A DNA stretch of 64,000 nt from Paraburkholderia flava (GCF_004359985.1 NZ_SMRO01000005.1:1-64000); one strand, 5' to 3'. Counted from the first letter of the stretch, positions 31,137 through 40,900 are shown. Numbers and translations are program-made. Notes: generated from the letters alone by a model not told the origin.

Positions 31137-32126
31137 ATGGCATTCGGGAGTTCGTTGTTGTTGCCGGCGCGGCGGTTTGCCGCCGGCGTCGATGTGAGCC
31201 AGCAGGCACTGCGGCTCGTCGTGCTGAGCAGGCGGTCGCGTGCCGGCGGCGGAGCGCGGGTCGAGCATATGGGCGAAGCGCCGCTCACGCCCGGTGCAAT
31301 GGCAGGCGCGGAGATGGTGGACCGCACGGCAGTGTCGCGTGCGTTGCGGCATCTGTTTGCGGAACTGCCGTCGCGCTGCGACACGCAGGCGTTGAGCTGC
31401 GCGATGGGATTACCTGCGTCGGCGATCGCTACGGCGACCGTGCCGCTCGCGCAGTTCGGCGGCGTGCGCGTGGCGAGTCATCGCGTGCATGCGACGCTCG
31501 AGCCGGCTGTGATGGTGGAGGCTGAGCGGATCGCGGGCATCGAGCGGCACGCGCTCGCGGTGGACTGGTTCGTCGAGGATGCCCTGCACAACGCAAGTCA
31601 CGCGCACGACGAAGGACGCGTGACCATCGCGGCTGCCGGTCGAGCGCATCTCGAAGCGCGTGTCGAATGCGCGGCGTCGGCCGGGATTACGCTGACCGCG
31701 CTCGATGGCGAACCGCACGCGGCACTGCGCGCGCTGCGTTACGCCGCTTCCTGCGAACTGACGCCACGCGAACCGTACGTCGCGCTGTGGATCGGCACGG
31801 AGAGCGTGCACGGCTGGCACATCGCCGGCGAAACGATGACCGGTGAGATCCGCTATCCGTCGCTCGAGTACGCGGGTTTCGCCGACGCGCTGCGCGATCT
31901 CGCGCGTCAGGATGCGCCGGGGTGCGCGCTCGTCGGTGGAGAACTGGAGCTGCTCGACGGCATCGGCTTTTCGATGGCGGATATCGGTGACGTACTCGGC
32001 TGCACTGTGCTGCCGTTCGAATGCGTGACGTTCGGTGAAGGCATCGCGGCGCATGCCGTCGAGCTGTTGCACGAACCGGCGTATGCGGTTGCATTCGGGC
32101 TTGCGTTGCGCGGGGTGTTCGAATGA
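31137..32126 (+). CDS. pilM: PilM-like type IV pilus/competence assembly ATPase fold
   Basis: PilM is an actin-like cytoplasmic protein that binds the N-terminus of PilN and links the inner-membrane ring of type IV pili to the cytoplasm. From the ATG at 31137 the protein has 329 residues. AAGVDVSQQALRLVVLSRRS near the start corresponds to the first phosphate-loop strand of the family. The chosen start follows GGAGG (31128-31132); in-frame ATGs at 31077 and 31116 lack such a site. The overall divergence resembles E. coli HofM more than Pseudomonas PilM. It overlaps pilN by four bases. Confidence 0.82.
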   Translation: MAFGSSLLLPARRFAAGVDVSQQALRLVVLSRRSRAGGGARVEHMGEAPLTPGAMAGAEMVDRTAVSRALRHLFAELPSRCDTQALSCAMGLPASAIATATVPLAQFGGVRVASHRVHATLEPAVMVEAERIAGIERHALAVDWFVEDALHNASHAHDEGRVTIAAAGRAHLEARVECAASAGITLTALDGEPHAALRALRYAASCELTPREPYVALWIGTESVHGWHIAGETMTGEIRYPSLEYAGFADALRDLARQDAPGCALVGGELELLDGIGFSMADIGDVLGCTVLPFECVTFGEGIAAHAVELLHEPAYAVAFGLALRGVFE

Positions 32127-32794
32127 AGGGTGCACGCGTTTTTCCTGATCGCGATTTCGCGTGGATCGGTGGATTCAATCTGTTGCCGTATCGCAGACGG
32201 AATGCGTTGCGTGCGCGGCGGCGCTTTGTAGCGGAGTGTGGTTTCGCGGCGCTGGTGGGCGGTGCATGCGTGCTGCTGCTCGTGGGGTGGCATACGTATC
32301 AGCGTTCGCGTATCGACGGTGAACGTGTGACCGTCGAGCGCACGCTGACACAGCTCGCCGTGCCGCTTGCCGAACACGCGCGCCTTTCGCGCGATGCGCA
32401 CACGGCGCAGTCCGACGCGGCCGATGCGGCAACGCGTTCTGCTCCGCTCGATCATCTTCGCGACCTGCTTGACGTGCTGAGCAACGAGCCTGCATCGGGC
32501 GTCGTGTTGGAGCGGCTCCGGCATCGCGGGCAGCAGACCGATCTCGTCGCGCGGGCTGCGGATCGTGCGCTGTCCGCTGCATGGATCGAGCGACTCGATG
32601 GCGTGCGCGGGGCGCAAGGTGCCGATGCGAGTGATCTGCATCACGCGGCAAGTTCTGGTTCGGGGCACGGCAAGAGCGATGCCGTCGATGGTTCGTTCGA
32701 ATTCGGCGCGGCGGTGCGCTGGGCAGGAGCGATGGACGATGCGAAGGGCGCGGTGCATCGAGCATTCGTCGCAGGTTCAGGAGGTGTGAAATGA
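32123..32794 (+). CDS. pilN: PilN-like inner-membrane assembly protein
   Basis: PilN is a bitopic protein whose short cytoplasmic tail binds PilM and whose periplasmic part pairs with PilO. The 223 residues show FNLLPYRRR at 18-26, matching the INLLPWR motif of the family, then a membrane helix (about 38-56) and a coiled-coil-like periplasmic stretch. The C-terminal 60 residues are rich in Gly, Ser, Ala and Asp and are not obviously homologous. Both ends overlap neighbouring genes as ATGA. Confidence 0.82.
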   Translation: MKGARVFPDRDFAWIGGFNLLPYRRRNALRARRRFVAECGFAALVGGACVLLLVGWHTYQRSRIDGERVTVERTLTQLAVPLAEHARLSRDAHTAQSDAADAATRSAPLDHLRDLLDVLSNEPASGVVLERLRHRGQQTDLVARAADRALSAAWIERLDGVRGAQGADASDLHHAASSGSGHGKSDAVDGSFEFGAAVRWAGAMDDAKGAVHRAFVAGSGGVK

Positions 32795-33690
32795 GTACCA
32801 CTGCGATGGGTCGTTTCGATGCGGGGCGTGCAGCATCAACGCGTTTTACGGAGGGATGGGTTTGGTTGAGCATTCCCCCCGAAGCATGGAGCAAGCAACG
32901 ACGCTTCGTCGTCGCGCTGCTTGTCGCGTTCGCGGCATTCGTGCTCGGCGTACAAGGTATAAGGTCGGCGGATCTCGACGGCTTCGACGCGAGCCGTGCA
33001 ACGCTCGCCGAAGCACAGCATCGCCTCGCCGACGCCCGGCATGCGATGACGCAACTGCCGACGTTACGCAATGAAGCACGTGAGCGTGCGCAACGCGCGC
33101 GTCCTGCGGTCTGGACTTCCGCAGACGACGTGCGCGCGTTATCCGCGCTCGCCGACGACAGCGGGCTCGCGCTCGTCTCTCTCGAACCCGGTGCCGAGAG
33201 CGGCGCGGCAACGGACACGATGCGGCCCGTGCAACTCGCCGCGCGCGGCGATTTCGCGGAGGTGCTGCAATTCATCGACGGGCTCACGACGCTGCCGGTG
33301 CTCGTCGTGCCGTTCGATGTCGAGATCAGGCGTGACGGCAATGTGCTGTCGATGAACGCGACGTTGCAGGTGTTCAGTCGTCTGTCGCCCGTGGCAAACG
33401 CGTTGTCCCATGCCGATGCGGACGACGATCCGGAGATCGTGTTCTACGATCCGTTTTCACAGCGAGCCACAAGTGTCGATGCATCGGCGGATGCGAGTCT
33501 GCGGCTTGTCGGGTTGCTGCGCGATCGCGTGCATGCACTGGCGCTGGTCGAAACCGACGACGGCCCGATTGCCGCAGAACCGGGCCAGCAGGTCGGCGAT
33601 GCTCGCGTGACGCGCATCGATGCTGACGGTCTTACGTTGGCGACATCGTTGGGAGCGAAGCAATTGACGTTCGCGGAGGACGCACGATGA
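32791..33690 (+). CDS. pilO: PilO-PilP fusion protein
   Basis: The 299 residues combine two usually separate parts. Residues 1-210 look like PilO: one membrane helix (about 39-56), a heptad-like periplasmic stretch and a ferredoxin-like fold with LQFIDGLTTLPVLVVPFDVEIRRDG. From FYDPF (218-222) the sequence resembles PilP: LRLVGLLRDRVHALALVETDDG, then QQVGDARVTRIDADGLTLA. PilP is normally an outer-membrane-facing lipoprotein with its own signal; here it has none and is tethered through PilO. No separate pilP lies in the operon. Homology is judged by eye. Confidence 0.75.
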   Translation: MSTTAMGRFDAGRAASTRFTEGWVWLSIPPEAWSKQRRFVVALLVAFAAFVLGVQGIRSADLDGFDASRATLAEAQHRLADARHAMTQLPTLRNEARERAQRARPAVWTSADDVRALSALADDSGLALVSLEPGAESGAATDTMRPVQLAARGDFAEVLQFIDGLTTLPVLVVPFDVEIRRDGNVLSMNATLQVFSRLSPVANALSHADADDDPEIVFYDPFSQRATSVDASADASLRLVGLLRDRVHALALVETDDGPIAAEPGQQVGDARVTRIDADGLTLATSLGAKQLTFAEDAR

Positions 33691-35309
33691 GCGTCGTACT
33701 CCCAACGCGTGGCTTGATCGCGTGTGTTGCAGCGCTCGTGCTGATGACTGCTCACGCACTCGCGCACGCTACCGTCGCTCCGCTGCCTGACCTCATGCCG
33801 ATAGACGATTCCGTCGCATCGGCAGGCGTGCCGCCGTTGCCGCCCGGCGTACCGGAGGGCAGCACACCGAACCCGTTCAGTCCGCGAAGTGCAGGCGACA
33901 GCATCGACAGGGTAGAGGACGTAGAGGCCGTGCAAAAAGACCCGCTCGACGAAAGCACAACGACGGACGCAGCACCGCATCCATCAACGCCGCCGATTAC
34001 CGCTGCTACACCACCCGACCCACTAGAGGGACCACCCACACCCCTTCCACCAACGCAACGAATGACCTCCGCTGCCAGCGATGAAACAGGAAACCTCACC
34101 GACAACAAACCAATCACGCTGGATTTCCAGCACGCAGAACTGGGCGCGGTGCTGAACGCGTTCGCGCGGTTCACAGGACTGAACATCGTATCGAGCGAGA
34201 AAGTGCGCGGCTTCGTTTCGCTGAAACTCGACAAGGTGCCGTGGCGCAATGCGTTCGATACGCTGCTCGACGTCAACGGCCTCGCGATGGAGCGTCGCGG
34301 CAACGTGATCTGGGTCGCGTCGCTCGCCGAACTCGCGGCACGCGAGCGACAGCGTTTCGAAGCGCACGCGCGGGATGCCGACCTCGAACCGCTCGTCAGC
34401 CGCACGTTTGAACTGCACTACGCGCGTGCCGACGATGTTCGCCGTCTGCTCGGCGCGGCAGGCAACCAGCGTGTGCTGTCGAAGCGTGGTTCGGTGATGG
34501 CGGACCCGCGCACGAACCTGCTGTTCGTCACCGATCTCGACGCGCGGCTCGCACAGATCGCGCAGCTGATCGCGACGATCGACCGGCCGACGCGGCAGGT
34601 GATGATCGAGGCACGCATCGTCGAAGGGGAGCAGGGGTTCTCGCGGAATCTCGGCGTGCGGATGGCGCTTGCCAATACCGCGGCGGATGGCGGCGGGACC
34701 GGCGTGGTCGGCGGCAACGAAGGAACGGTGCTCGACCTGACGGCCCGGCCGATTTCCGGTTTCGATGCGGCGACGGCCGGTTTGACGTTGTTCGCGGCGC
34801 GCGCCACTCGTCTGCTGAATATCGAGTTGAGTGCGCTGGAAGCCGAGGGCCGTGGGCAGACGGTATCGAGCCCGAACGTCGTCACCGCGGATCGGACGAA
34901 GGCGATCGTCGAGCAGGGCACCGAGTTGCCGTATCAGGCGAAGGTGGGGCAGGGCGTGTCGGGTGTGCAGTTTCGTCGTGCGAGCCTCAAGCTCGAGGTC
35001 GAACCGCAGATCACGCCCGACGGCCACGTCGTGCTCGATCTCGACGTCGCGAAAGACAGCGTCGGCGAACAGACCGCAGCCGGGCCAGCGATCAACACGA
35101 AACACGTGCAGACGCGGGTCGAAGTGGAAGACGGCGGAACCGTATCGATCGGAGGAATCTACGAGCAGAACGATCGCGACGATGTGACGGGTGTGCCAGT
35201 CCTGGGCAAAATACCGCTTCTAGGCGCACTTTTCAGGCATAGCGCGCATCGCGACCAGCACGACGAACTCGTGGTGCTGATCACGCCGCACGTGGTGCGA
35301 GCCGAATGA
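33687..35309 (+). CDS. pilQ: PilQ/HofQ-like secretin
   Basis: Secretins form the outer-membrane gate for type IV pili or DNA uptake. The 540 residues have a signal peptide (to about residue 28) and a Pro/Thr-rich linker (about 40-140). An STN-type N0 domain follows ([20 protein letters not shown], about 147-200), then an N1 domain ([16 protein letters not shown]) and the secretin domain from about 300, with [20 protein letters not shown] and a C-terminal [28 protein letters not shown]. There are no AMIN domains, so it resembles HofQ/ComE-type secretins more than the longer Pseudomonas PilQ. It is coupled to the PilO-PilP fusion. Confidence 0.87.
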   Translation: MSVVLPTRGLIACVAALVLMTAHALAHATVAPLPDLMPIDDSVASAGVPPLPPGVPEGSTPNPFSPRSAGDSIDRVEDVEAVQKDPLDESTTTDAAPHPSTPPITAATPPDPLEGPPTPLPPTQRMTSAASDETGNLTDNKPITLDFQHAELGAVLNAFARFTGLNIVSSEKVRGFVSLKLDKVPWRNAFDTLLDVNGLAMERRGNVIWVASLAELAARERQRFEAHARDADLEPLVSRTFELHYARADDVRRLLGAAGNQRVLSKRGSVMADPRTNLLFVTDLDARLAQIAQLIATIDRPTRQVMIEARIVEGEQGFSRNLGVRMALANTAADGGGTGVVGGNEGTVLDLTARPISGFDAATAGLTLFAARATRLLNIELSALEAEGRGQTVSSPNVVTADRTKAIVEQGTELPYQAKVGQGVSGVQFRRASLKLEVEPQITPDGHVVLDLDVAKDSVGEQTAAGPAINTKHVQTRVEVEDGGTVSIGGIYEQNDRDDVTGVPVLGKIPLLGALFRHSAHRDQHDELVVLITPHVVRAE

Positions 35310-35392
35310 TGTGGCCGCCGGCGCAGGCTCGACAAGGCAGTCGCTTTGCCAGTAAGCTGCGGCACAAACTACCGGATTACCAGAGGATAGCG

Positions 35393-35962
35393 TTGCAACC
35401 GCGGGACTCACACGCCAATGTATTTTTCGTAGGGCTCATGGGGGCAGGCAAGACCACCGTGGGCCGGGCCGTGGCGCGTCGGCTGGAGCGCCCGTTCTTC
35501 GATTCCGACCATGAAATCGAAGCCCGCACCGGCGCCCGCATTCCGCTGATTTTCGAGCACGAAGGCGAGGCGGGTTTTCGAGATCGCGAAGCGCAGGTTA
35601 TCGGCGATCTCACCGCACGCGACAACATCGTGCTCGCGACCGGCGGCGGGGCGGTGCTGCGGCCGGAAAATCGAGATGCGCTACACACTCGCGGGATCGT
35701 CGTGTACCTGCGCGCGAATCCGCACGACCTGTGGCTGCGCACGCGCCGCGACAAGAATCGTCCGCTGCTGCAGACCGAAGATCCGAAGGCACGCCTCGAA
35801 GCACTGTACGAGGTGCGCGATCCGCTGTATCGCGAGTGCGCGCATTTTGTTATCGAGACCGGGCGGCCGTCGGTTGCCGGGCTCGTCAATATGGTGCTGA
35901 TGCAGCTTGAAATGGCGGGCGTCAGTGTCGTCCAGCCGGTCCCTCCCGCGCCATCTACGTGA
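35393..35962 (+). CDS. aroK: Shikimate kinase, probable TTG start
   Basis: AroK phosphorylates shikimate at the 3-hydroxyl in aromatic amino acid synthesis. From the TTG at 35393, which follows AGAGGA (35382-35387), the protein has 189 residues. The P-loop GLMGAGKTT comes about 15 residues later, as in the family. The frame also opens with an ATG at 35306 that overlaps the pilQ stop (ATGA); that start would add 29 basic residues without known counterpart, but it cannot be excluded. The ATP lid RRDKNRPLL and the shikimate-binding GGGAVLR are present. Confidence 0.92.
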   Translation: MQPRDSHANVFFVGLMGAGKTTVGRAVARRLERPFFDSDHEIEARTGARIPLIFEHEGEAGFRDREAQVIGDLTARDNIVLATGGGAVLRPENRDALHTRGIVVYLRANPHDLWLRTRRDKNRPLLQTEDPKARLEALYEVRDPLYRECAHFVIETGRPSVAGLVNMVLMQLEMAGVSVVQPVPPAPST

Positions 35963-35985
35963 TAATGGCGAGCATGAAGACCCCC

Positions 35986-37062
35986 ATGATTACCGTCAAC
36001 GTCGAACTGGGCGAGCGCGCCTACCCCATCCACATCGGCTCCGGGCTGATCGGACAGACTGAGCTTTTCGCGCCGCATATCGCGGGCTCGTCGGTGACGA
36101 TCGTCACCAACACCACCGTCGATCCGCTGTACGGCGACGCGCTCCGGCAAGCGCTGGCGCCGCTCGGCAAACAGGTGTCGACGGTCGTGCTGCCCGACGG
36201 CGAGGCGTACAAGAACTGGGAAACGCTGAACCTGATCTTCGACGCGCTGCTGGGTTCGCGCGCCGACCGCAAGACCACGCTGATCGCGCTGGGCGGCGGC
36301 GTGATCGGCGACATGACCGGTTTCGCGGCTGCGTGCTACATGCGCGGCGTGCCGTTCATCCAGGTACCGACCACCCTGCTGTCGCAGGTCGATTCGTCGG
36401 TGGGCGGCAAGACCGGCATCAATCACCCGCTCGGCAAGAACATGATCGGCGCGTTCTATCAGCCGCAGGCGGTCATCGCCGATATCGCGACGCTGCAAAC
36501 GCTGCCCGAGCGCGAACTCGCCGCAGGCGTCGCCGAAGTCATCAAGACCGGCGCGATCGCGGATGCCGCATTCTTCGACTGGATCGAAGCGAACGTCGAA
36601 GCGCTGAACCGCTGCGAACCCGAAGCGCTCGTGCACGCGGTAAAGCGTTCGTGCGAGATCAAGGCATCGGTCGTTGCCGCGGACGAACGCGAAGGCGGCC
36701 TGCGCGCAATCCTGAATTTCGGCCACACGTTCGGCCACGCGATCGAAGCAGGCCTCGGCTACGGCGAGTGGCTGCACGGCGAAGCGGTCGGTTGCGGGAT
36801 GGCGATGGCGGCGGATCTGTCGGTGCGGCTCGGTCATCTCGACGAAGCGTCGCGCCGGCGGCTCGTCGATGTGATCTCGGCGGCGCGTCTGCCCACGCGC
36901 GCACCCGCGCTCGGCGCGGATCGCTACGTCGACCTGATGCGCGTCGACAAGAAAGCGGAAGCCGGCCAGATCAAATTCATCCTGCTGAAACGGTTCGGCG
37001 ACACGCTGATCGCGCCCGCGCCGGACGACGCCGTCCACGCGACGCTCGCGGCAGCCGTCTAG
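35986..37062 (+). CDS. aroB: 3-dehydroquinate synthase
   Basis: AroB cyclises DAHP to 3-dehydroquinate, the second step of the shikimate pathway, with NAD and a divalent metal. From the ATG at 35986 the protein has 358 residues ([18 protein letters not shown]), which matches the family start; in-frame alternatives at 35959 (GTG, overlapping aroK), 35965 and 35974 add four to nine residues. NAD and metal sites are visible: [18 protein letters not shown] near 100, [14 protein letters not shown] near 147 and [12 protein letters not shown] near 245 with the metal histidines. The aroK-aroB order is standard. Confidence 0.94.
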   Translation: MITVNVELGERAYPIHIGSGLIGQTELFAPHIAGSSVTIVTNTTVDPLYGDALRQALAPLGKQVSTVVLPDGEAYKNWETLNLIFDALLGSRADRKTTLIALGGGVIGDMTGFAAACYMRGVPFIQVPTTLLSQVDSSVGGKTGINHPLGKNMIGAFYQPQAVIADIATLQTLPERELAAGVAEVIKTGAIADAAFFDWIEANVEALNRCEPEALVHAVKRSCEIKASVVAADEREGGLRAILNFGHTFGHAIEAGLGYGEWLHGEAVGCGMAMAADLSVRLGHLDEASRRRLVDVISAARLPTRAPALGADRYVDLMRVDKKAEAGQIKFILLKRFGDTLIAPAPDDAVHATLAAAV

Positions 37063-37139
37063 TCCGGCAGCGCCACGCAGCCACGGCGCACCGGACCCGA
37101 ACGCTTCATGCGGCGGCTACCCCTCTTGCGGAGAAACCG

Positions 37140-38351
37140 GTGAGCGACACGCGCAGCGATCAATCGACGAACGACAGCGTCCCTCGCGGCAACCCCATGC
37201 CGCCGGTGCGGCCTACCGTCGCCACGCTCGAGGCGCATCTCGCGCCGTACGCGGCGCATTCGTCGCTATCGCGCGGACGCCGCTATCCGGAAGCCGCGCC
37301 CACCGCACGCACCGAGTTTCAGCGCGATCGCGACCGCATCGTGCATTCCACCGCGTTTCGCCGGCTCGAATACAAGACGCAGGTGTTCGTGAATCACGAG
37401 GGCGACCTGTTCCGCACGCGCCTCACGCACAGCCTCGAGGTCGCGCAGATCGCGCGGTCGGTCGCACGCAATCTGCGCGTCAACGAGGATCTCGTCGAAG
37501 CGATTTCGCTCGCGCACGATCTCGGCCATACGCCGTTCGGTCACGCGGGCCAGGACGCGCTCAACGAGTGCATGCGCGAGTACGGCGGCTTCGAACACAA
37601 CCTGCAAAGTCTCGCGGTCGTCGATGAACTCGAAGAACACTACGGCGCGTTCGACGGACTGAATCTCTGTTTCGAGACGCGCGAAGGCATCCTCAAGCAC
37701 TGCTCGCGTGAGAACGCACGGCGGCTCGGCGACCTGGGCGAGCGCTTCCTGCGCGGCGAGCAACCGTCGATCGAAGCGCAGATTGCGAATCTCGCCGACG
37801 AGATCGCGTACAACAATCACGACGTCGACGACGGTCTGCGCTCGGGTCTTCTCACGATCGACCAGCTCGCCGAGGTCGAACTCTGGCAGCAGCACTACGA
37901 GGCGGCGCGCGCGGATTATCCGCATATCGAGGGGCGGCGGCTGGTGCATGAAACCGTGCGCCGCATCATCAATACGCTGATCGTCGATCTGATCGACACG
38001 ACGACGCGCAATCTGCAGCGTCACGCGCCCGCTTCACTCGACGACGTGCGCGCCGCGCCCGCGCTCGTCGCGCACAGCGAAGCCGTGGCCGCGCAGGCCA
38101 CGGCGCTCAAGCGCTTTCTGTTCGGGAATCTGTATCGCCACTATCGCGTGATGCGGATGGCGAGCAAGGCGAAGCGCGTCGTCGCAGGGCTGTTCGACGC
38201 GTTCATCGCCGACCCGCGGCTGTTGCCGCCGGCGTATCAGGCTGCGCAGGCGGACGCGCAGCCTCGACTCGTCGCGCACTACATCGCGGGTATGACGGAC
38301 CGGTATGCGCTTAAGGAGTATCAGCGGTTGTTCGTCGTCGACGGCGCGTAG
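37140..38351 (+). CDS. dgt: Deoxyguanosinetriphosphate triphosphohydrolase-like protein, GTG start
   Basis: Enzymes of this family hydrolyse dNTPs to deoxynucleoside and triphosphate. From the GTG at 37140, preceded by GGAG (37130-37133), the protein has 403 residues. The HD-domain metal ligands are in [17 protein letters not shown] near residue 95 and [15 protein letters not shown] near 125, followed by [13 protein letters not shown]. It follows aroB after 77 bases, as in many Burkholderiaceae. The substrate range of this shorter type-2 form is not certain from sequence. Confidence 0.9.
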   Translation: MSDTRSDQSTNDSVPRGNPMPPVRPTVATLEAHLAPYAAHSSLSRGRRYPEAAPTARTEFQRDRDRIVHSTAFRRLEYKTQVFVNHEGDLFRTRLTHSLEVAQIARSVARNLRVNEDLVEAISLAHDLGHTPFGHAGQDALNECMREYGGFEHNLQSLAVVDELEEHYGAFDGLNLCFETREGILKHCSRENARRLGDLGERFLRGEQPSIEAQIANLADEIAYNNHDVDDGLRSGLLTIDQLAEVELWQQHYEAARADYPHIEGRRLVHETVRRIINTLIVDLIDTTTRNLQRHAPASLDDVRAAPALVAHSEAVAAQATALKRFLFGNLYRHYRVMRMASKAKRVVAGLFDAFIADPRLLPPAYQAAQADAQPRLVAHYIAGMTDRYALKEYQRLFVVDGA

Positions 38352-38385
38352 CGGTCCGCCGTCAGCGTCTACATCCGCGCAACGC

Positions 38386-38763
38386 TCAACGCGAACGCGC
38401 CAGCAACGCCCCCGTCAGTAGCGCCAGGCCACCGACGATCGCGATCGTCCGCCACGGATTCTCATGCACATAATCGTCCGCATCGGCGAGCGCGGTTTCG
38501 GCTCGTTCGCGAACTGCTTCGCGCGTTTCCTGCAGACGGGCGCGCGCCGAATCGAGGCGTTTGCGCAGCTGCTCGCGCAGCACAACAGCGTCGGCCTGCG
38601 TGCCGTCGCCCAGGGTTTCTTCGAGTTCGGCCATCAGCGTGCGCAGTTCGCCGGCGACATCTTCCGCGGCATGGCGGCTATGGCGGGCGATGCGGCGTGC
38701 GCGCCGTCCCGTCGTGGTCCAGGATTCGCCGATGGCTTCTCGCGTGTTCGGTAGTGCAGTCAT
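38386..38763 (-). CDS. DUF883 (ElaB/YqjD/CsbD-like) membrane-anchored protein
   Basis: The family comprises small tail-anchored proteins; the E. coli members YqjD and ElaB associate with ribosomes in stationary phase. From the ATG at 38763 the protein has 125 residues: a long amphipathic helical part rich in Arg, Ala and Glu (about 20-95), the typical YVHENPWRTIAIVGGLALL segment, and a single C-terminal membrane helix ending LLARSR. An upstream extension to 38892 reads through low-quality coding sequence and is rejected. It is convergent with dgt. Confidence 0.88.
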   Translation of the reverse strand: MTALPNTREAIGESWTTTGRRARRIARHSRHAAEDVAGELRTLMAELEETLGDGTQADAVVLREQLRKRLDSARARLQETREAVRERAETALADADDYVHENPWRTIAIVGGLALLTGALLARSR

Positions 38764-39107
38764 GGTCGCTCCGTCGGTGGAAGAGGGAAGAGAATGGGAA
38801 AGCCCGAGTCTCCTGCGGGGTTCCGTTGGGGAACCCGTTGCTTCGCAACTTCGGTGCCCGCCTGCGGCGGTGCGGCCGAAGCCCATGAACACTATCGTTC
38901 AAACATATGAATGCAATCTGCGCGGGCGAGGCCACAGGCAGATATTTCAGCGACGGCCACCGCGCGGGTCAAAATTACAATCCGTTTCGCGCGCATGCGA
39001 TGCCCGCCGCATAGGCATAGAATCCAGAAAACAAAACGCCGCCACGAGGTGACGGCGTCTTACTGCAACAGGCCGCGAGGTCCGATGCATCCGGTGGTCC
39101 AGCCGCG
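38764..39107. other. Gene-free stretch between the DUF883 gene and ompW
   Basis: About 340 bases upstream of the DUF883 gene and downstream of ompW. Apart from the ompW terminator near 39028-39058 I find only short GC-rich palindromic pieces. No credible ORF or RNA gene was recognised. Confidence 0.5.
39028..39058 (-). terminator. Intrinsic terminator after ompW
   Basis: On the minus strand ACGCCG (39058-39053) pairs with CGGCGT (39041-39036), with inner pairing of ACC and GG, followed by TTTTGTTTT (39036-39028). Confidence 0.65.
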
Positions 39108-39827
39108 CTAGAACGTGTAGCCCAGCTTCACGAACGTGACGATCGGATTCAGCTTGATCTTCGCCTGCGAGACCGCGCTGCCGCCGACCGGCGTCGCACC
39201 CGACGTATGCAGGGTCGCCGTCACGCTGACCGGAATGTAGGACACGGAGAAGCCGGCAAACCAGTGCTTCGTGAGCGCGTAGTTGAAACCGACGTTAAAC
39301 ACCGGAGCCCAGGAACGATCCGTCGTTACAGAGGTCGGACCATGCAGAACGCCTTGTTCGAAACTGCTGTTGGTGATCTGCGCGTCGGTGAACCAGACAT
39401 ACGTCGCGCCGAGCCCCACGTACGGACGGAATCTAGCCTGAGCATCGAAGAAGTGATACTTGACCAGCACTGCCGGGCTCCACTGTTTCGCCGAGCCGAG
39501 CGTACCGAACTGCGAGAAAGAGCCCTTGCCGGTGAGGTCGAATTTCGGTGGGATGCCGAGTTCCGTTTCAACTGCGATGTGGTCGGTAACGAAGTAGCCG
39601 AGGCTGAAGCCGAGCGTGTCGGACGAGTTAATCCCTGCGCCGGTGCCCTGCTCGGTCAGGTTGACGGGCGTGCCGCCAACCGAGAGTACTTTCAGTGGCT
39701 TGCTGCTGTCCTGGGGTGCGAAATGGAACCAACCTGTCGTGAGATAAATGCTGCCGGCAGATTGCGCATGGGCTGCCGATACGCAGGCGAGCGCTGCGAT
39801 CCCCGTTATGGCCTGTTTTAATTTCAT
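39108..39827 (-). CDS. ompW: OmpW-family outer membrane protein
   Basis: OmpW proteins are eight-stranded barrels with a hydrophobic lateral channel, often regulated by oxygen and stress. The 239 residues begin with a signal peptide cleaved near AHA-Q (residue 21). The mature part shows alternating aromatic strands (DTLGFSLGYFVTDHIAVE, FRPYVGLGATYVWF, HWFAGFSVSYIPVSV) and ends in an aromatic F, as expected for barrel insertion. A terminator follows. It is divergent from the transposase-like gene. Confidence 0.93.
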   Translation of the reverse strand: MKLKQAITGIAALACVSAAHAQSAGSIYLTTGWFHFAPQDSSKPLKVLSVGGTPVNLTEQGTGAGINSSDTLGFSLGYFVTDHIAVETELGIPPKFDLTGKGSFSQFGTLGSAKQWSPAVLVKYHFFDAQARFRPYVGLGATYVWFTDAQITNSSFEQGVLHGPTSVTTDRSWAPVFNVGFNYALTKHWFAGFSVSYIPVSVTATLHTSGATPVGGSAVSQAKIKLNPIVTFVKLGYTF

Positions 39828-40013
39828 TGTGCTCCTCCTGAAAAAGCCCGCTCATTATGACCACAACGTTTGAAACAAACCATACGATGCAGTTAGAGCT
39901 TTCTCCCTAAGCGCCAGGCGGTTTCCGGCTCAGCCGCATCGCGCCGAACCCAACGCGCACGCGGCTCTTCGGACCTTCGGGTATATACCAACGCGACTAT
40001 TGGATAATCCAGC

Positions 40014-40721
40014 ATGGCACGGCTTGCACGTCTTTATGTTCCTGACCAGCCGCAGCACGTGATTCTGCGCGGACTCGACCAGCAGCCCGCATTCGTCGAC
40101 GACCAGGATTACGAGCTTTTTATCGATTGTCTGAAAGCGGCTTCACGCGATCACCGTCTCTCCATTCACGCGTACGCGTTAATGCCGGGCGCGGTGCAAC
40201 TGCTCGTCACGCCCGCCGACGAAGCGAGTCTCCCCAAGGCGATGCAGGCCGTCGGCCGTCGCTACGTCGCGCATTTCAATCGTCGCTATGCGCGGCGCGG
40301 CACGCTGTGGGAAGGACGCTATCGCGCGACGGTGATCGAGGGCGAGCGCTACTTTCTGCTCGCGAGTCGCGTGGTCGAGTTGTGTCCGGTCCGCATGCAA
40401 CTGACGAGCGTGCCGGAGGACTATCGCTGGTCCAGCTACCGGCATCACATCGGGCTCACGCTCGACAGTCTCATCACCGATCATCCGCTGTACTGGTCGC
40501 TCGGCAACACGCCGTTTGAACGGCAGCGCGCGTATCGCGAGTTGTGCGAACAGCCGCTCGACGAACGCGAGGCCAGCCAGCTGCAGCAGGCCACGCTGAA
40601 GGGCTGGGTGCTGGGCGGCGATTCGTATCGCGAGTGGGCGGCGCGGGCCGCGAACCGGCGCGTGTCGCCGCTGCCGCGCGGCCGGCCGCGCAAGGTGCGG
40701 GAAACGCCGCAGACGCGCTAG
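40014..40721 (+). CDS. REP-associated tyrosine transposase homologue lacking catalytic residues
   Basis: RAYT proteins are Y1 HUH nucleases that act on REP hairpins. The 235 residues carry the family frame: RGLDQQ near the N-terminus, HAYALMP at 52-58, RRYVAHFNRRYARRGTLWEGRYRA and VPEDYRWSS. The HUH pair, normally MPNHVHLL, reads MPGAVQLL (Ala60, Gln62), and the tyrosine segment, normally RYIELNPVR, reads RVVELCPVR (Val120). Both the metal histidines and the nucleophile are therefore gone. The frame is open and of normal length with a basic C-terminus, which suggests a retained non-catalytic DNA-binding role. No REP-type repeats were seen nearby. Confidence 0.85.
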   Translation: MARLARLYVPDQPQHVILRGLDQQPAFVDDQDYELFIDCLKAASRDHRLSIHAYALMPGAVQLLVTPADEASLPKAMQAVGRRYVAHFNRRYARRGTLWEGRYRATVIEGERYFLLASRVVELCPVRMQLTSVPEDYRWSSYRHHIGLTLDSLITDHPLYWSLGNTPFERQRAYRELCEQPLDEREASQLQQATLKGWVLGGDSYREWAARAANRRVSPLPRGRPRKVRETPQTR

Positions 40722-40760
40722 GCCAGAGCCAGCAAGGCGCTCAGGCGCCGGCGTTCCCTG

Positions 40761-40789
40761 AAACGGCATCCACGGATGCCGTTTTCTTT
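40761..40789 (+). terminator. Intrinsic terminator after the transposase-like gene
   Basis: AACGGCATC (40762-40770) pairs with GATGCCGTT (40775-40783), followed by TTCTTT. It separates this gene from gltB. Confidence 0.75.
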
Positions 40790-40870
40790 AGCTTCTTTTT
40801 GATGTGGCACCGTTTAATCGTGAGCATCATGCACCAATACGATAATAGGTGCCTGATCATCACGTTTTAT

Positions 40871-40900
40871 TTGCTATTCCATTGATTCGTCGCGTATATT
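40871..40900 (+). promoter_or_regulatory. Candidate promoter of gltBD
   Basis: TTGCTA (40871-40876) and TATATT (40895-40900) are separated by 18 bases, giving a leader of about 130 bases. Upstream, GCACC (40831-40835) faces GGTGC (40848-40852) around GATAAT, a possible operator. The whole 313-base gap before gltB contains no gene. Confidence 0.55.

Noticed and set aside
36333..37139. N-terminal extension of dgt over aroB
   Set aside because: The GTG at 37140 has a GGAG site and gives the family length; the extension is an off-frame reading of aroB.
38764..38892. 43-residue N-terminal extension of the DUF883 gene
   Set aside because: No ribosome site, composition unlike the family, and the ATG at 38763 gives the usual length.
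40014..40721. Evidence for an active mobile element around the transposase-like gene
   Set aside because: No terminal inverted repeats, target duplications or REP hairpins were seen, and the catalytic residues are missing.
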